NCBI GenBank assembly: GCA_031414415.1 | Contig: JANNVK010000190.1 | Span: 13,230-77,229, forward strand | DNA length: 64,000 nucleotides | Reading direction: 5' to 3' | Origin: JANNVK01 sp031414415 | GTDB lineage: Bacteria; Acidobacteriota; Blastocatellia; Pyrinomonadales; Pyrinomonadaceae | Part shown: piece after piece, positions 34,017 through 43,028 of the stretch | Layout: each line of letters begins with the position of its first letter | Numbering within the stretch: the stretch's first letter is position 1 | Notes under the pieces: model-generated | Database searches by the model: none | The model's input: the letters and a program-made list of their open reading frames with translations, nothing else | What the model was told of the DNA's origin: nothing | Translations under genes and position numbers: made by a program

Positions 34017-35819
34017 ATGAAAAAACTGATTCTTTTATTATTTGTCTGCCTAATTCAAATGAATATTCTTATGGAAATTTGTGCACAAACACAAGTAGGT
34101 ATTCCACTTAAAGGTTTGGAAGGTTATGTTTTAGAATTTAAGAAACCTTTTAACGAAATAATTATTGATATTCAAGACAATAATTTTACAAAAGATGAAA
34201 ACATTACAATAGTGATTTCTACTTTTACCAAGTTCTTGAATAAAAAGAAAAAAATAATTGACCCAAATCACATTCATCGAGGTGCCATGATTGAAATTAG
34301 TGGCGAAAGATTCGGTTCGGTAGTAACCGCAACGGAAATAAAAGCGTTGACTGATATTGAAAAATGGGAGATTTCAAACAAGGGATATTTTGAGGCACTC
34401 GACGGAGAAAAGGCTTGGATAGATGGCAAAATCGTTAAACTTGACAACGGTGTTATCGTTCGCGGTACGAATGAATGGAAAGGCAAAACCTTTAGTTCTT
34501 TTAACGATATGATGCTTGGTTCTGAGGTTGAAATCAGGAAAGGCATTCTCAAATCTGACGGAATAATTTATGCCACGGAAATTGAAACACGCCCTAATGT
34601 CTATTCAAAAGGTGATAAAAATTTAGCTTTGTCTGTGCAAAAAAACGTCTTAATTCCCAATGGCTTATCGGGCGGAGTCGGTAAGGTTTTAGGCAAAGAT
34701 GTAAAATTTGTCGAAAATTTAGAGTTGCAAACATACATCACCAAAGTCGGTTACAAAGTAATTCCGCGTTATCAGAAAGATTTGGCAAAAGACGATCCAG
34801 CGAAAATCACTTTTCGTTTTATGGTTATCGAAGACGAAAGTTTTAATGCCTACGCCTTGCCCGACGGTTCAATTTTTGTTCATACCGGTTTGCTCAAACA
34901 AATCAAAAACGAAGCTCAGTTAGCCGGGATTTTAGGTCACGAAATTGCTCACGTTACACACGAACATTCACGCAAACAAATTGAAGACCCGAAAAATACT
35001 TGGCTTCCTTTATTGATGCAAACCGGCGGGGCGATTACCGGTGGCAGATTAGGATTAACTCTCGGACAACTTGGCTCACAGGCAATGCTCAACAAATTTG
35101 GACGAGATAAAGAAGATCAAGCCGACAGAATCGGGCTAATGTATATGTCACAAGCCGGTTACGACGCACGCGAAGTTTCAACAGTATGGCGAGTAATTTC
35201 AAAACAAATTAAGGAAAATTCGGTAACAAATTTCTTATACTCTGATCATTCAATGGCTCGTCAGCGGGTAAAAAACCTTAATCGCGAGATGTCTTATAGT
35301 TTTTACGACACCGATTTCAGCCAAACCAAGAAAGGCGAAGACGAATATTCGAAAATTGTTGGTATATATTTTGGCTGGATGCAAAAAACAAAGCCAAAAC
35401 CTGCATTTCAAAATCTGTCGAAAATTTCACCAACCAAACAGTCAATATCCAATCAACCAAAATCGACACTCACACGCCGGACTCCTGATGTGGACGGCTT
35501 CGAGGCATTTTTCGCAAAATTTAAGAAAGCGGTTTTAGCCGGAAATCGCATTGCGATTAAAAATATGATGGCAACGAGATTTGAATGGGCGTTAGATGGA
35601 TACGGCACGAATGACGAAGCCTTACAAAATATGGATAGTATGAAACTTTGGGCGGGACTCAAAGACGCGATGCTCAAAAAACCCGTTCAATGCAAACAAG
35701 CTGAATGTAACAATCGAAGCGGTTATCACACTTGGTCGCCAAAGAAATTTAAAGTCGAAATTTTGTTTGAACGAGACGCAAACGGCGATTGGAAATGGAC
35801 TGCGGTTTTAGGTGATTAA
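34017..35819 (+). CDS. Exported M48-family metalloprotease with extra domains
   Basis: A 600-aa protein with signal peptide 1-23. The region 30-240 carries beta-rich repeats resembling DUF5666 units (EIKALTD, GKIVKLDNGVIV, ATEIET). The M48 protease follows with zinc ligands in HEIAH (308-312) and Glu366/Asp370 in EDQAD. The last 110 residues form a separate small domain starting FEAFFAKFKKAV and ending WKWTAVLGD. A decayed gene for that domain lies at 36266. It probably acts in the periplasm on misfolded proteins, as BepA-type M48 proteins do, though lack of TPRs makes this uncertain. Confidence 0.85.
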   Translation: MKKLILLLFVCLIQMNILMEICAQTQVGIPLKGLEGYVLEFKKPFNEIIIDIQDNNFTKDENITIVISTFTKFLNKKKKIIDPNHIHRGAMIEISGERFGSVVTATEIKALTDIEKWEISNKGYFEALDGEKAWIDGKIVKLDNGVIVRGTNEWKGKTFSSFNDMMLGSEVEIRKGILKSDGIIYATEIETRPNVYSKGDKNLALSVQKNVLIPNGLSGGVGKVLGKDVKFVENLELQTYITKVGYKVIPRYQKDLAKDDPAKITFRFMVIEDESFNAYALPDGSIFVHTGLLKQIKNEAQLAGILGHEIAHVTHEHSRKQIEDPKNTWLPLLMQTGGAITGGRLGLTLGQLGSQAMLNKFGRDKEDQADRIGLMYMSQAGYDAREVSTVWRVISKQIKENSVTNFLYSDHSMARQRVKNLNREMSYSFYDTDFSQTKKGEDEYSKIVGIYFGWMQKTKPKPAFQNLSKISPTKQSISNQPKSTLTRRTPDVDGFEAFFAKFKKAVLAGNRIAIKNMMATRFEWALDGYGTNDEALQNMDSMKLWAGLKDAMLKKPVQCKQAECNNRSGYHTWSPKKFKVEILFERDANGDWKWTAVLGD

Positions 35820-35839
35820 TAAAAAAGGGAGTAGATAAA

Positions 35840-36262
35840 ATGAAAAAAATAATTGGGATATTTGTTGTTACTTTTGTGTTTACAGGTGTTTCGTATGCAC
35901 AAAATTCGTGTGCTAAATACTTTGGCAAAGGCTACTGTGTTGATTACATTAAACAAAAAGTAGGAAAAAAACCAAGCGGAAACGCCGGAACGTGGGAAGG
36001 AAATGTAAATGTAAAAGACATAAAAGTGGGCGATGTCGCTATTTTTAGTTCGCCTACGCCATACGGTCATGTAGCGGTTGTTGAAAGTGTTATTTACGAA
36101 CGAAATACTGATAAACCGTATCAAATCGAAATAACGGAATGGAATTGGGGTTTACCGTCTTCGAATAAAGAAGAAAAAGCCTGTGCTGTAACCCAAAAAT
36201 TCAACACGCTACCTCGGAGAACTGTCCGTGTCAATACGGTAAAAGCATTTTGGCGACCATAA
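35840..36262 (+). CDS. CHAP-domain secreted amidase-like protein
   Basis: A 140-aa exported protein: signal peptide 1-20 (ends SYA-Q), then a CHAP fold with probable nucleophile Cys in GYCVDYI, His in YGHVAVVE, and EITEWNWG near the end. CHAP domains cleave peptidoglycan cross-bridges or peptide stems. ATG 35840 follows the M48 gene by 20 bases, so both are probably co-transcribed. It is a minimal CHAP domain without a cell-wall anchoring module. Confidence 0.85.
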   Translation: MKKIIGIFVVTFVFTGVSYAQNSCAKYFGKGYCVDYIKQKVGKKPSGNAGTWEGNVNVKDIKVGDVAIFSSPTPYGHVAVVESVIYERNTDKPYQIEITEWNWGLPSSNKEEKACAVTQKFNTLPRRTVRVNTVKAFWRP

Positions 36263-36265
36263 GAA

Positions 36266-36479
36266 ATCAAAAAATTAAGTAATTCGTTACTTGTTTAATT
36301 TTTGTCGTTCTATTTTCAGGTTCGAGTTTTGCTCAAACATCAGCCGCAGATAAAAAGTTGAATTCTTTTTAGGTAAAATTTAACACGACTGTAAAAAATA
36401 AAAACCGAAAGGCAATCAAGTCAATGTCAGATTCAGATTTCTCCGTTGGTGGCAGTTTTATGGCGTAATGGGCGATTAA
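36266..36479 (+). pseudogene. Decayed secreted protein related to the M48 protease C-terminal domain
   Basis: Directly after the CHAP gene a signal-peptide gene can be read but is broken. ATC stands at the place of a start codon (36266), KKLSNSLLV runs into TAA at 36296 for want of one T, and the next frame continues IFVVLFSGSSFAQ. A TAG follows NSF, then VKFNTTVKNKNRKAIKSM, which resembles FAKFKKAVLAGNRIAIKNM of the M48 protein. Another frame change brings WQFYGVMGD and TAA, like that protein's WKWTAVLGD end. So the gene has lost its start, suffered a frameshift and a stop, and lost its middle by deletion. Confidence 0.65.
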
Positions 36480-36489
36480 TAAACTCCGG

Positions 36490-36978
36490 ATGATTATTTG
36501 CACAAATTGCAAAACTGAAAACTATGTAAACGCAAACAAGTGCGTTTCGTGTGGAAACAATATGGAAGAAAATACATTTTATGTTCTTGAAGCCCAATCT
36601 AATCAGACCTTTGGACCGCTCAATGAGGAAGAAGTAAAAGACTGGATTAGGCAAAAACGAATCGGGAAATTTGATTCGGTTAATAAAACGGGCGAGGACA
36701 ATTGGACTCCAATTGCTACTTCAGTCTTTAGCGATGCGTTGCTTGGTCAACTTAGCTTGGACAAAATTGCCGCTTCAACTTGCCCAAACTGCAATGCCGA
36801 AATGGTTGTCTTGGTCGGAAGTTCAAACTTAGGACTTTGGCTCATTATTATTGGGGTAATTCTGACACCGGTATTTTGTATTGGAACTTTTCTCTGGGTT
36901 TGGGGAATGTTTTTAAGACACGGCGGAAAAGGGAAAACTTATTACCAATGTCCGCGTTGTAAATTTACTACGAAGTAA
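36490..36978 (+). CDS. Zinc-ribbon and GYF_2 (DUF4339) membrane protein
   Basis: A 162-aa protein. An N-terminal zinc ribbon (CTNCKTE, CVSCGN) is followed by a GYF_2 domain (FGPLNEEEVKDWIRQKRIG), a second ribbon pair (CPNCNAE near 98 and CPRCKF at the end) and a hydrophobic hairpin (about 110-145) between them. GYF_2 domains bind Pro-rich peptides. The function is not known. It begins ten bases after the decayed gene's end. Confidence 0.75.
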   Translation: MIICTNCKTENYVNANKCVSCGNNMEENTFYVLEAQSNQTFGPLNEEEVKDWIRQKRIGKFDSVNKTGEDNWTPIATSVFSDALLGQLSLDKIAASTCPNCNAEMVVLVGSSNLGLWLIIIGVILTPVFCIGTFLWVWGMFLRHGGKGKTYYQCPRCKFTTK

Positions 36979-36996
36979 ATCAGGGGCAAATTTAAA

Positions 36997-37341
36997 ATGA
37001 AAAACTTAGTCTTTTGTTTGATATTAATTCCGGTCTTTTGTCTAACCAATGCGTTAGGACAAAAAACAAACCTTGTCGGAACAACGTGGAAGATGTCCAC
37101 TTGCATTTGTGATGGCACAGACAACGATTGGGATGAAGAAGGCACGATCACATTTTTGAAAAACGGCAGAATCGAAGGTTCTAACGGAAGATGGAAAGTT
37201 GTTGGAAACAAACTTGTCGTTACGAAACTCGAAGATTATACACACGGCATTACGGCTAAAATCAAAGGTAACAGAATGACCGGAGAAATTGAGATGGGCA
37301 TGAGTCCAAGATTATTTAAGTTTAAAGCAATTAAATTGTAA
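36997..37341 (+). CDS. Small secreted protein, LVGTTW family, copy 1
   Basis: A 114-aa protein with a signal peptide (1-22, ends ALG-Q) and a lipocalin-like small beta domain: NLVGTTWKMS, TITFLKNGRIEG, GRWKVVGNKLVV and AKIKGNRMTGE. The same pattern occurs in the gene at 37767, so the two are paralogues. The motif is common in small bacterial secreted proteins of unknown function. It starts 19 bases after the zinc-ribbon gene, in a run of small exported proteins. Confidence 0.72.
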   Translation: MKNLVFCLILIPVFCLTNALGQKTNLVGTTWKMSTCICDGTDNDWDEEGTITFLKNGRIEGSNGRWKVVGNKLVVTKLEDYTHGITAKIKGNRMTGEIEMGMSPRLFKFKAIKL

Positions 37342-37401
37342 CTCAATCTATGTGTCTATTTTCGGAGTTATGAAAGATTGATTTTCAAAGGAGAAATTGA
37401 A

Positions 37402-37719
37402 ATGAAAAGAATTGTGATTTGTTTGGTTCTTGTATTGCTATTAGTTGGCTTTGTTAATGCTCAGACGAAATCATTGACAGGCACGGTTGTGTCTTACTCA
37501 ACCGGAGCTTCGGGCAATTTTGAGGTAATTGAAGTTCAAGTTGGAAACAAGAAGTATGAGGTTTATTTATTCCGCAAAGACCTTCCTGAACCAAAAACTG
37601 TTGGAACGGTTAACGAAGTCGGTCGGGTAGTTCGGGTTTATTATTCAAAAATTGTCGATGGTGAGTTGAGAGCAACAAGGATTGTCGAAGTCAAAAAACC
37701 AAAATCAAAGAAAAAATAA
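37402..37719 (+). CDS. Small secreted protein, unknown
   Basis: A 105-aa protein with a signal peptide of about 20 residues (ends VNA-Q) and a small beta domain (SLTGTVVSYSTG, EVIEVQVGNKKYEVYLF) ending in a Lys-rich tail (KKPKSKKK). ATG 37402 is chosen over ATT 37378 because AAGGAG lies eight to nine bases upstream and the signal peptide starts there. The GTVVSYS opening suggests an OB-like barrel. No function is known to me. Confidence 0.7.
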   Translation: MKRIVICLVLVLLLVGFVNAQTKSLTGTVVSYSTGASGNFEVIEVQVGNKKYEVYLFRKDLPEPKTVGTVNEVGRVVRVYYSKIVDGELRATRIVEVKKPKSKKK

Positions 37720-37766
37720 AGATTTGCTGCGGTGATAATTTTTTATTATCGGTGAAGGAGAAAAAA

Positions 37767-38138
37767 ATGAAGAAAATTTTAACAACGATATTTTGTATGT
37801 TGTTTGTTCTTGTGCCTGCAAGTTTTGCTCAAGCACAGAAAGTTAATTTAGTAGGAACAACTTGGACAGTATTTGAACGAATAGAGAAAAATGAAAGTTG
37901 GACTAAATACAGAACCGTCACTTTCCTAAAGGGCGGAAAACTAAAAATTGATGATAATGCTTGCGGTGGGACTTGGACTTTAAAAGGAAATAAAGTTTCA
38001 TTTGAACTTGATTGTGCAGATAGGGCTGAAATGGAAGCAACGATAAAAGGAAATACCGCAAATGGCGGAGGAATTAGAGGAATGGGTAAAAGAGGAGAAG
38101 TCTGGATAAGGATGGTTAAAAATAAGGAGAAAAAATGA
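37767..38138 (+). CDS. Small secreted protein, LVGTTW family, copy 2
   Basis: A 123-aa paralogue of the gene at 36997. Signal peptide 1-21 (ends FAQA), then NLVGTTWTVFE, TVTFLKGGKLKI, GTWTLKGNKVSFEL and EATIKGNTANGG. ATG 37767 lies just after GAAGGAG and is preferred over GTG 37752. The stop overlaps the next start (ATGA), indicating coupled translation. Confidence 0.72.
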   Translation: MKKILTTIFCMLFVLVPASFAQAQKVNLVGTTWTVFERIEKNESWTKYRTVTFLKGGKLKIDDNACGGTWTLKGNKVSFELDCADRAEMEATIKGNTANGGGIRGMGKRGEVWIRMVKNKEKK

Positions 38139-38512
38139 AAAAATCAGGAAAGATTACAATTTGCTTTGTAGCGGTTTTGATGTTTGCGAGTTTCGCACAA
38201 GCACAAACAACAAAAACCGCGAAAGGTTATTTTTGTGGCTTTAGCGAAGGCGATGGTGCATATTTGGCAATTCGAGTTGGAAATGCTGAAAGAGGTTTTC
38301 AGATGATTAATGAAGAGCCTGAAGTGAAATACGTTGGCTTCAAAGAGAGGCAAAAATGGTTCGATAAGTCTCTTTTGGGAATGGAAATAATTGTTAGTTA
38401 TGTTTTCAAAAAACCAAAAGGCAGTTACGGAGGAGCAACGAACATTATCAGAAAATTAACTTTGACAGGAAAAGTCAACAAAAAGACAAAATCGTGCGGC
38501 TTCGGATTATAA
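38135..38512 (+). CDS. Small secreted protein, unknown
   Basis: A 125-aa protein: signal peptide 1-23 (ends AQA-Q), then a beta-rich stretch (KGYFCGFSEGDGAYLAIRVG) with a second Cys near the end. No family was recognised. It overlaps the preceding gene by four bases and is the last of the run of four small exported proteins. Confidence 0.7.
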   Translation: MKKSGKITICFVAVLMFASFAQAQTTKTAKGYFCGFSEGDGAYLAIRVGNAERGFQMINEEPEVKYVGFKERQKWFDKSLLGMEIIVSYVFKKPKGSYGGATNIIRKLTLTGKVNKKTKSCGFGL

Positions 38513-38555
38513 GCAAAATACAAATGTCCGCGTGTAACGCAAATTAGCTCTAAAA

Positions 38556-40979
38556 ATGAAATTCAAACATTTTATCTCAATAATTTGGTTCGTTTTAATC
38601 ATCAATGCCGTTGGAGTTTTAATATCACAGGCGAGGTGTAGCGATGCCGCTTCTCCGCTTGCGAGTCTCATCAGAGTAAGCGAACAGGACGATAATAAAA
38701 TACCGTTGATATTGATTCACGGCATTCACGGAACCGGGAACGATAAAGATGTAACCGTCAAACAAGATTACTGGGATAAATTTATAAATAATCAGTTTGA
38801 GGAATTGAACTCAATTTACGAACTTTATATTTTTCAGTATTGTAGTGACCGCAAACCGGTTTTCCCTGACATCTCGAATGAGTTTGGAAACGCAGTTGAG
38901 ATTAAGTTGAATGGCAGACCTCACGCAATTGTTGCCCACAGTATGGGCGGATTAGTAGCAAAATCTTATATGGTTTTCTACAAATTCAGAACGGGAAAGT
39001 TGTCTGGTAAACTGGGCGGAGATGCAGTTTTTGGCAAAATCACACTCGCCACGCCGCATCACGGAACACCCGGAGCGAATGCGTTTGATATTCTTGAACC
39101 TTACACAAAATTCGGTTGGGAAAATTCTGTTCAATTAGGACTTAAACAGTATTGGAAGCGAAGTGGAGTATCAAATTCTTTTGTAGCAAATAGAAGTGAT
39201 TTACGTTGGGACAATTTTGACAACTCTTTCGATAAAATACCTGTCAAACTTGATGATAATCTTTGGCTTAGTCAAGCAAATTTGAAGTTTGAAAGGTTTT
39301 ATAACAAAACAATCGCCTATGCCGGATATTTGAAACCGTCCGACAAATGGTTGATTTCAAACATTGCAAGTAAACTTCCTAAGGCAAATTACCAAGAGCT
39401 TTTAGAGATAGCAAATGAACTTTTAATTAAAGGCTTTGGCGGGAGATTTGGAACTACCGATGGGCTTGTGCCATTCAAAAGTGGGTTGTTTTGTACTAAT
39501 GACCCAATAATTTCCAAACTCAACAGCAACGCAATTTGTAATTCGCAATTAAGAGTAAGACGTTTTGAGCCGGGAATTAAAAACGAAGCAGAAGATTTGC
39601 CTTTCCACACCCTCAGCCTCAGTAGAAATGGTGATCGCGGATATGACCACGAAGAAATGTATAAAAACAATGATGTCTTAAATTGGGTTGTTTTCGATCT
39701 CAAAAACTCATTTAAACTTCCGCTACAACCAATAGAACTTCCGCCGCCAATCAACTTTCCGACTTCGCCGACATTATTTCTATTCGATGTTTCAGGCAGT
39801 ATGAACGAACGAAATAAGATTGACCAAGCTAAGGTGGCGGGACTTGACGCTCTGCGGGAAATTCGGAATTCCTCGACTTTAACGACATCGGTTTCTATTC
39901 AAACATTTTCGGGCGAGTGCAATAATAATTCGACAAAAAATCTGCTTGATTTTACGACTAATTTTACAGACGCGGAAAATACGATGAGTAATCGAATTCC
40001 GAAGCCCGATGGCGGAACTCCATTGCCGCAAGCATTGGAATATTCGCAAAACTCAATGGCGAATTATCTTTTTGCAAACCGTCTGAAAGAAGGTCGAATT
40101 ATTCTCTTGAGCGATGGCGAAAGCACTTGCGGCGATGTTCGCCCTGCCGGAATTTACAGCCGAGCAAACAATTTACAGCTTCGTTCCGATTACAAAGTGA
40201 GACTGTTGACGATTGGTTTCGACGTTCCCGCAGGTTCGTCAGCCGAACGAGATTTGCAGTATTTAGCCGATGTTTCGGGCGGAAAATACTTTAATGCGGC
40301 TGATCGCCGACAGTTGATTCGGGCGTTTCAAAAGCTCATTCGCGTGTATATCCCTAAATCGAGCAGGTTTGCATCAAACTCCGATTTCGCGTGCGGCATC
40401 AATGCCTTTGTTCGATTTGATTATTTAGCGGCTTTGCGGTGCTTTAAATCTTATACGCAAACCAACAATACCGATCCGTTCGGCTGGTATAATCTCGCCC
40501 TTGCGTATGAGGCTCTCGACCGTTACAAAGCGGCGACGGAATGTTATCGCAAATATCTTTCGTTATTTCCAAACGCTCCGGACCGCGTTCAAATTGAGAC
40601 AAGAATTGCCCGGATGCAACAAGACCGGATTGACCTTTTCAACTATTATATCGCCGTAATTCAAAGCGATTCAGATTATCTGAAACGCTATTATAAATCA
40701 ATTTTTAATCGTTCAAATCGTGATTTGGCAGTCGAATTCAACGGCTTTGTCCGCGAGAAAAACGAGTTTTACAAAAATCTGTCCGACATTTTAGAAATAA
40801 ACGAGCGGTGGCTGACTAACGATTCAAAAGATTTGTCGGATTCAATCGAGACACTCGCGGAACGCTCAAAATCGGCGACATTTGACCGCGATGCCGTTAG
40901 TTTATTGACAATTTCGATTGGGCAAATTGAGGAAATGCTTGAGCGGTTAAATGAATTTGGTAACAAAAACATTCAATAG
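38556..40979 (+). CDS. Esterase/lipase - VWA - TPR fusion protein
   Basis: An 807-aa exported protein with an unusual domain order. After an N-terminal signal or anchor (6-26), residues 48-380 form a PGAP1-like alpha/beta hydrolase: oxyanion HGIHGTG (55-61), nucleophile Ser129 in AHSMGG, Asp302 in TDGLVP and His364 in GYDHEE. A VWA domain follows from 405 with MIDAS residues Asp411, Ser413 and Ser415 and Thr in GGTPLPQ. The last 200 residues hold a TPR pair (GWYNLALAYEALDRY). It may hydrolyse an ester at the cell surface while the VWA and TPR parts bind partners. The substrate is not apparent. Confidence 0.82.
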   Translation: MKFKHFISIIWFVLIINAVGVLISQARCSDAASPLASLIRVSEQDDNKIPLILIHGIHGTGNDKDVTVKQDYWDKFINNQFEELNSIYELYIFQYCSDRKPVFPDISNEFGNAVEIKLNGRPHAIVAHSMGGLVAKSYMVFYKFRTGKLSGKLGGDAVFGKITLATPHHGTPGANAFDILEPYTKFGWENSVQLGLKQYWKRSGVSNSFVANRSDLRWDNFDNSFDKIPVKLDDNLWLSQANLKFERFYNKTIAYAGYLKPSDKWLISNIASKLPKANYQELLEIANELLIKGFGGRFGTTDGLVPFKSGLFCTNDPIISKLNSNAICNSQLRVRRFEPGIKNEAEDLPFHTLSLSRNGDRGYDHEEMYKNNDVLNWVVFDLKNSFKLPLQPIELPPPINFPTSPTLFLFDVSGSMNERNKIDQAKVAGLDALREIRNSSTLTTSVSIQTFSGECNNNSTKNLLDFTTNFTDAENTMSNRIPKPDGGTPLPQALEYSQNSMANYLFANRLKEGRIILLSDGESTCGDVRPAGIYSRANNLQLRSDYKVRLLTIGFDVPAGSSAERDLQYLADVSGGKYFNAADRRQLIRAFQKLIRVYIPKSSRFASNSDFACGINAFVRFDYLAALRCFKSYTQTNNTDPFGWYNLALAYEALDRYKAATECYRKYLSLFPNAPDRVQIETRIARMQQDRIDLFNYYIAVIQSDSDYLKRYYKSIFNRSNRDLAVEFNGFVREKNEFYKNLSDILEINERWLTNDSKDLSDSIETLAERSKSATFDRDAVSLLTISIGQIEEMLERLNEFGNKNIQ

Positions 40980-41004
40980 CATTTGATTTCGAAAACCTGT
41001 TTCT

Positions 41005-41040
41005 GTTTGCCTTTTCCTCGCTACTCCTCGCAAGGCAAAC
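41005..41040. terminator. Hairpin between convergent genes
   Basis: GTTTGCCTT (41005-41013) pairs with AAGGCAAAC (41032-41040) over an 18-base loop. It overlaps the stop codon of the minus-strand metalloprotease gene. T-runs are weak, so this is only a possible terminator for the convergent pair. Confidence 0.4.
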
Positions 41041-42244
41041 GATATGTGAAATACGAAAATCCGCTTGTTGCAACTCGCGTTTTGCCTTTCCAGACTGTAA
41101 CTGAATATTTTAGACGATAATCGCCACAATCGAGTTCTAATTCGGAATATGGCATAAAAACCTTGTATTTTGTAAAAACTGTTCGCTCATACTTTGGTGT
41201 AAATTTCCGAATTGCCGCAACTTTTCCGTTTGTTGTATGAAATTTTTGGTTAGAATCTTCGAGAGCTTCGCCGTCTCTTTCGTAAAAATAAATAGCAACG
41301 AGATGTTCTTGATTCAAGGCATTATTTATCTTGAAATCAAGCAAAATATTCATACCTTGATCTTCCTCATCAGTATCTTCGACAGCATACACATTAAAAT
41401 CGGTCGAAACATTGCTAAACGCAAAATCAATCGGTTTTGTGACATTGCTAAATGGATACATTTCCGCGACTAACGCCTTATCTCCAACTGAAATATTTAT
41501 GTTATTTCCAACAGCCACGCCGCTTTTTGTAAAACTTGCGTCAACTGAATAATGCATAATCGACAGACTATCGTAATTTCGATTTGAATACTCAGTTCCC
41601 GCACCATAACGTGCAAAAAGTGCATTTTCGACTTGAGTTGATGACCAACCAAGTTGATTAACGTAATAATTCAAGACAACCGGCTTGTTCCATTCAAAAT
41701 TTCGATTAGCATTTTGGTGTTCGTGGAGCAAGCCGAGTGCGTGTCCAAACTCGTGCAAAATTGTTCGTCGAAACTCAGAATCGATGGTTTTTGAGTTAAA
41801 CCAACCAAAGTTCATCGAGGTTCCAGCGTTTCCAGAGACAGTTTCGGTTGAGTTCCCTTTTTTTTGAACTGACCATTCTTCAGAAGATTTTCCGACTAGA
41901 GACCAGGACGCACCTTTTTCTGTCGCAAAACTGACACGAATTTCTGCCGTTCCTGATTCGACAAAAACAAAGTCGATATTCGCAAATTGCTCCCAAATTT
42001 GTGCAAAAGATTTCACTTTCGATTTTAAAAACTCATCGCCATCAAGAAATTTGACGCGAATTTTCTGCCCAGGAAACCATTTTGCAGATGTTCGAAAAAC
42101 ACCTTGTTTCAATTTCGGATCGCTATTTTGTGTTTTCGGAAGCGAATCTGAAAGACAAGTTTGAATTTGCGGCGTTTGCGAAAATCCGCTCAAACATAAA
42201 ATTGCGGCTAATAAAATAGATAAAAAGATGTTTTTCGGGGGCAT
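41021..42244 (-). CDS. Astacin-like (M12A) secreted metalloprotease
   Basis: A 407-aa exported protease: signal peptide 1-22 (ends SGFSQ), then an astacin-type catalytic domain with HEFGHALGLLHE (164-175) supplying the three zinc His and the Glu base, and the Met-turn SIMHY (228-232). The C-terminal 130 residues form a beta-rich domain (IDFAFSNVSTDF, then ERTVFTKYK). Secreted astacins are common in soil bacteria. The gene is monocistronic. Confidence 0.9.
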   Translation of the reverse strand: MPPKNIFLSILLAAILCLSGFSQTPQIQTCLSDSLPKTQNSDPKLKQGVFRTSAKWFPGQKIRVKFLDGDEFLKSKVKSFAQIWEQFANIDFVFVESGTAEIRVSFATEKGASWSLVGKSSEEWSVQKKGNSTETVSGNAGTSMNFGWFNSKTIDSEFRRTILHEFGHALGLLHEHQNANRNFEWNKPVVLNYYVNQLGWSSTQVENALFARYGAGTEYSNRNYDSLSIMHYSVDASFTKSGVAVGNNINISVGDKALVAEMYPFSNVTKPIDFAFSNVSTDFNVYAVEDTDEEDQGMNILLDFKINNALNQEHLVAIYFYERDGEALEDSNQKFHTTNGKVAAIRKFTPKYERTVFTKYKVFMPYSELELDCGDYRLKYSVTVWKGKTRVATSGFSYFTYRLPCEE

Positions 42245-42386
42245 AATGTTTTCAAACTATATCATAAAATTTACGCTTTATTTCGAAAAAAATGAAGGCG
42301 TTTAGACTTTTGATACAGTTTAAATGACTTAAGTTGCATCTATGTTTTGGTAAAATGTAGTATGCTAAATTTTTATCAAATCTGAT

Positions 42387-42956
42387 ATGGAAAACAACAA
42401 TTCACATCAAATAACTCAGTTTTTACAGGAACTAAGCGTTGGCAACGATATTGCTTTCGGCGAGTTAATGCCGCTTGTTTATGACGAATTGCGGCGAATG
42501 GCGAAGCGATATATGCGTGGACAATCTGCCGGACATACTTTGCAAACAACCGAATTAATTCATGAAGCATATTTAAAATTGGTTGATAATAAAGAAAAAG
42601 AATGGAAAAATCGTTCGCATTTTTTTGGCGTGGCATCGCAAGCAATGCGACATATTTTGGTCGATTATGCACGCGGCAAACAAAGCCTTAAACGTGGTGG
42701 AAGTCCGCAAAAGATTACGCTTGACGAAAATGCAGTAATTTCAAATAATTCTTCAAATGAGATGCTGGCTGTTCACGAAGCTCTCGAAAAGTTAGGCGAA
42801 TTAGATAAAAGAAAGGTTCGCGTTGTAGAAATGAAATTTTTTGGCGGCTTAACGATGGAGGAAATTGCAGAGGTTTTATTTATTTCTCCTGAGACTGCAA
42901 AACGCGATTGGAAATTTTCTCGAACTTGGCTTTTGCGAGAATTATCTGCGAATTAA
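42387..42956 (+). CDS. ECF-type sigma factor of the acidobacterial group
   Basis: A 189-aa sigma factor with sigma2 (FGELMPLVYDELRRMAKRYM, LIHEAYLKLVD, RSHFFGVASQAMRHILVDY) and sigma4 (FFGGLTMEEIAEVLFISPET). The HFFGVASQAMR motif is characteristic of the ECF group found beside Ser/Thr kinases in Acidobacteria and Planctomycetes. No anti-sigma gene is adjacent. The large kinase gene lies 850 bases downstream, and such pairs are thought to be one pathway. Confidence 0.9.
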   Translation: MENNNSHQITQFLQELSVGNDIAFGELMPLVYDELRRMAKRYMRGQSAGHTLQTTELIHEAYLKLVDNKEKEWKNRSHFFGVASQAMRHILVDYARGKQSLKRGGSPQKITLDENAVISNNSSNEMLAVHEALEKLGELDKRKVRVVEMKFFGGLTMEEIAEVLFISPETAKRDWKFSRTWLLRELSAN

Positions 42957-42971
42957 AATCATTTGGGGGCA

Positions 42972-43010
42972 GGCTGCCGTGTGTAAATTTCACACAACAA
43001 CAGCCTTTCT
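42972..43010 (+). terminator. Terminator after the sigma factor gene
   Basis: GGCTG (42972-42976) pairs with CAGCC (43001-43005), with an inner GTGTG/CACAC stem (42979-42983, 42991-42995), then TTTCTTT. The hairpin is flanked by two exact copies of TTTGGGGGC (42962-42970 and 43010-43018). It may also serve the opposing lipoprotein gene. Confidence 0.6.
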
Positions 43011-43028
43011 TTGGGGGCTTACGTGAGA

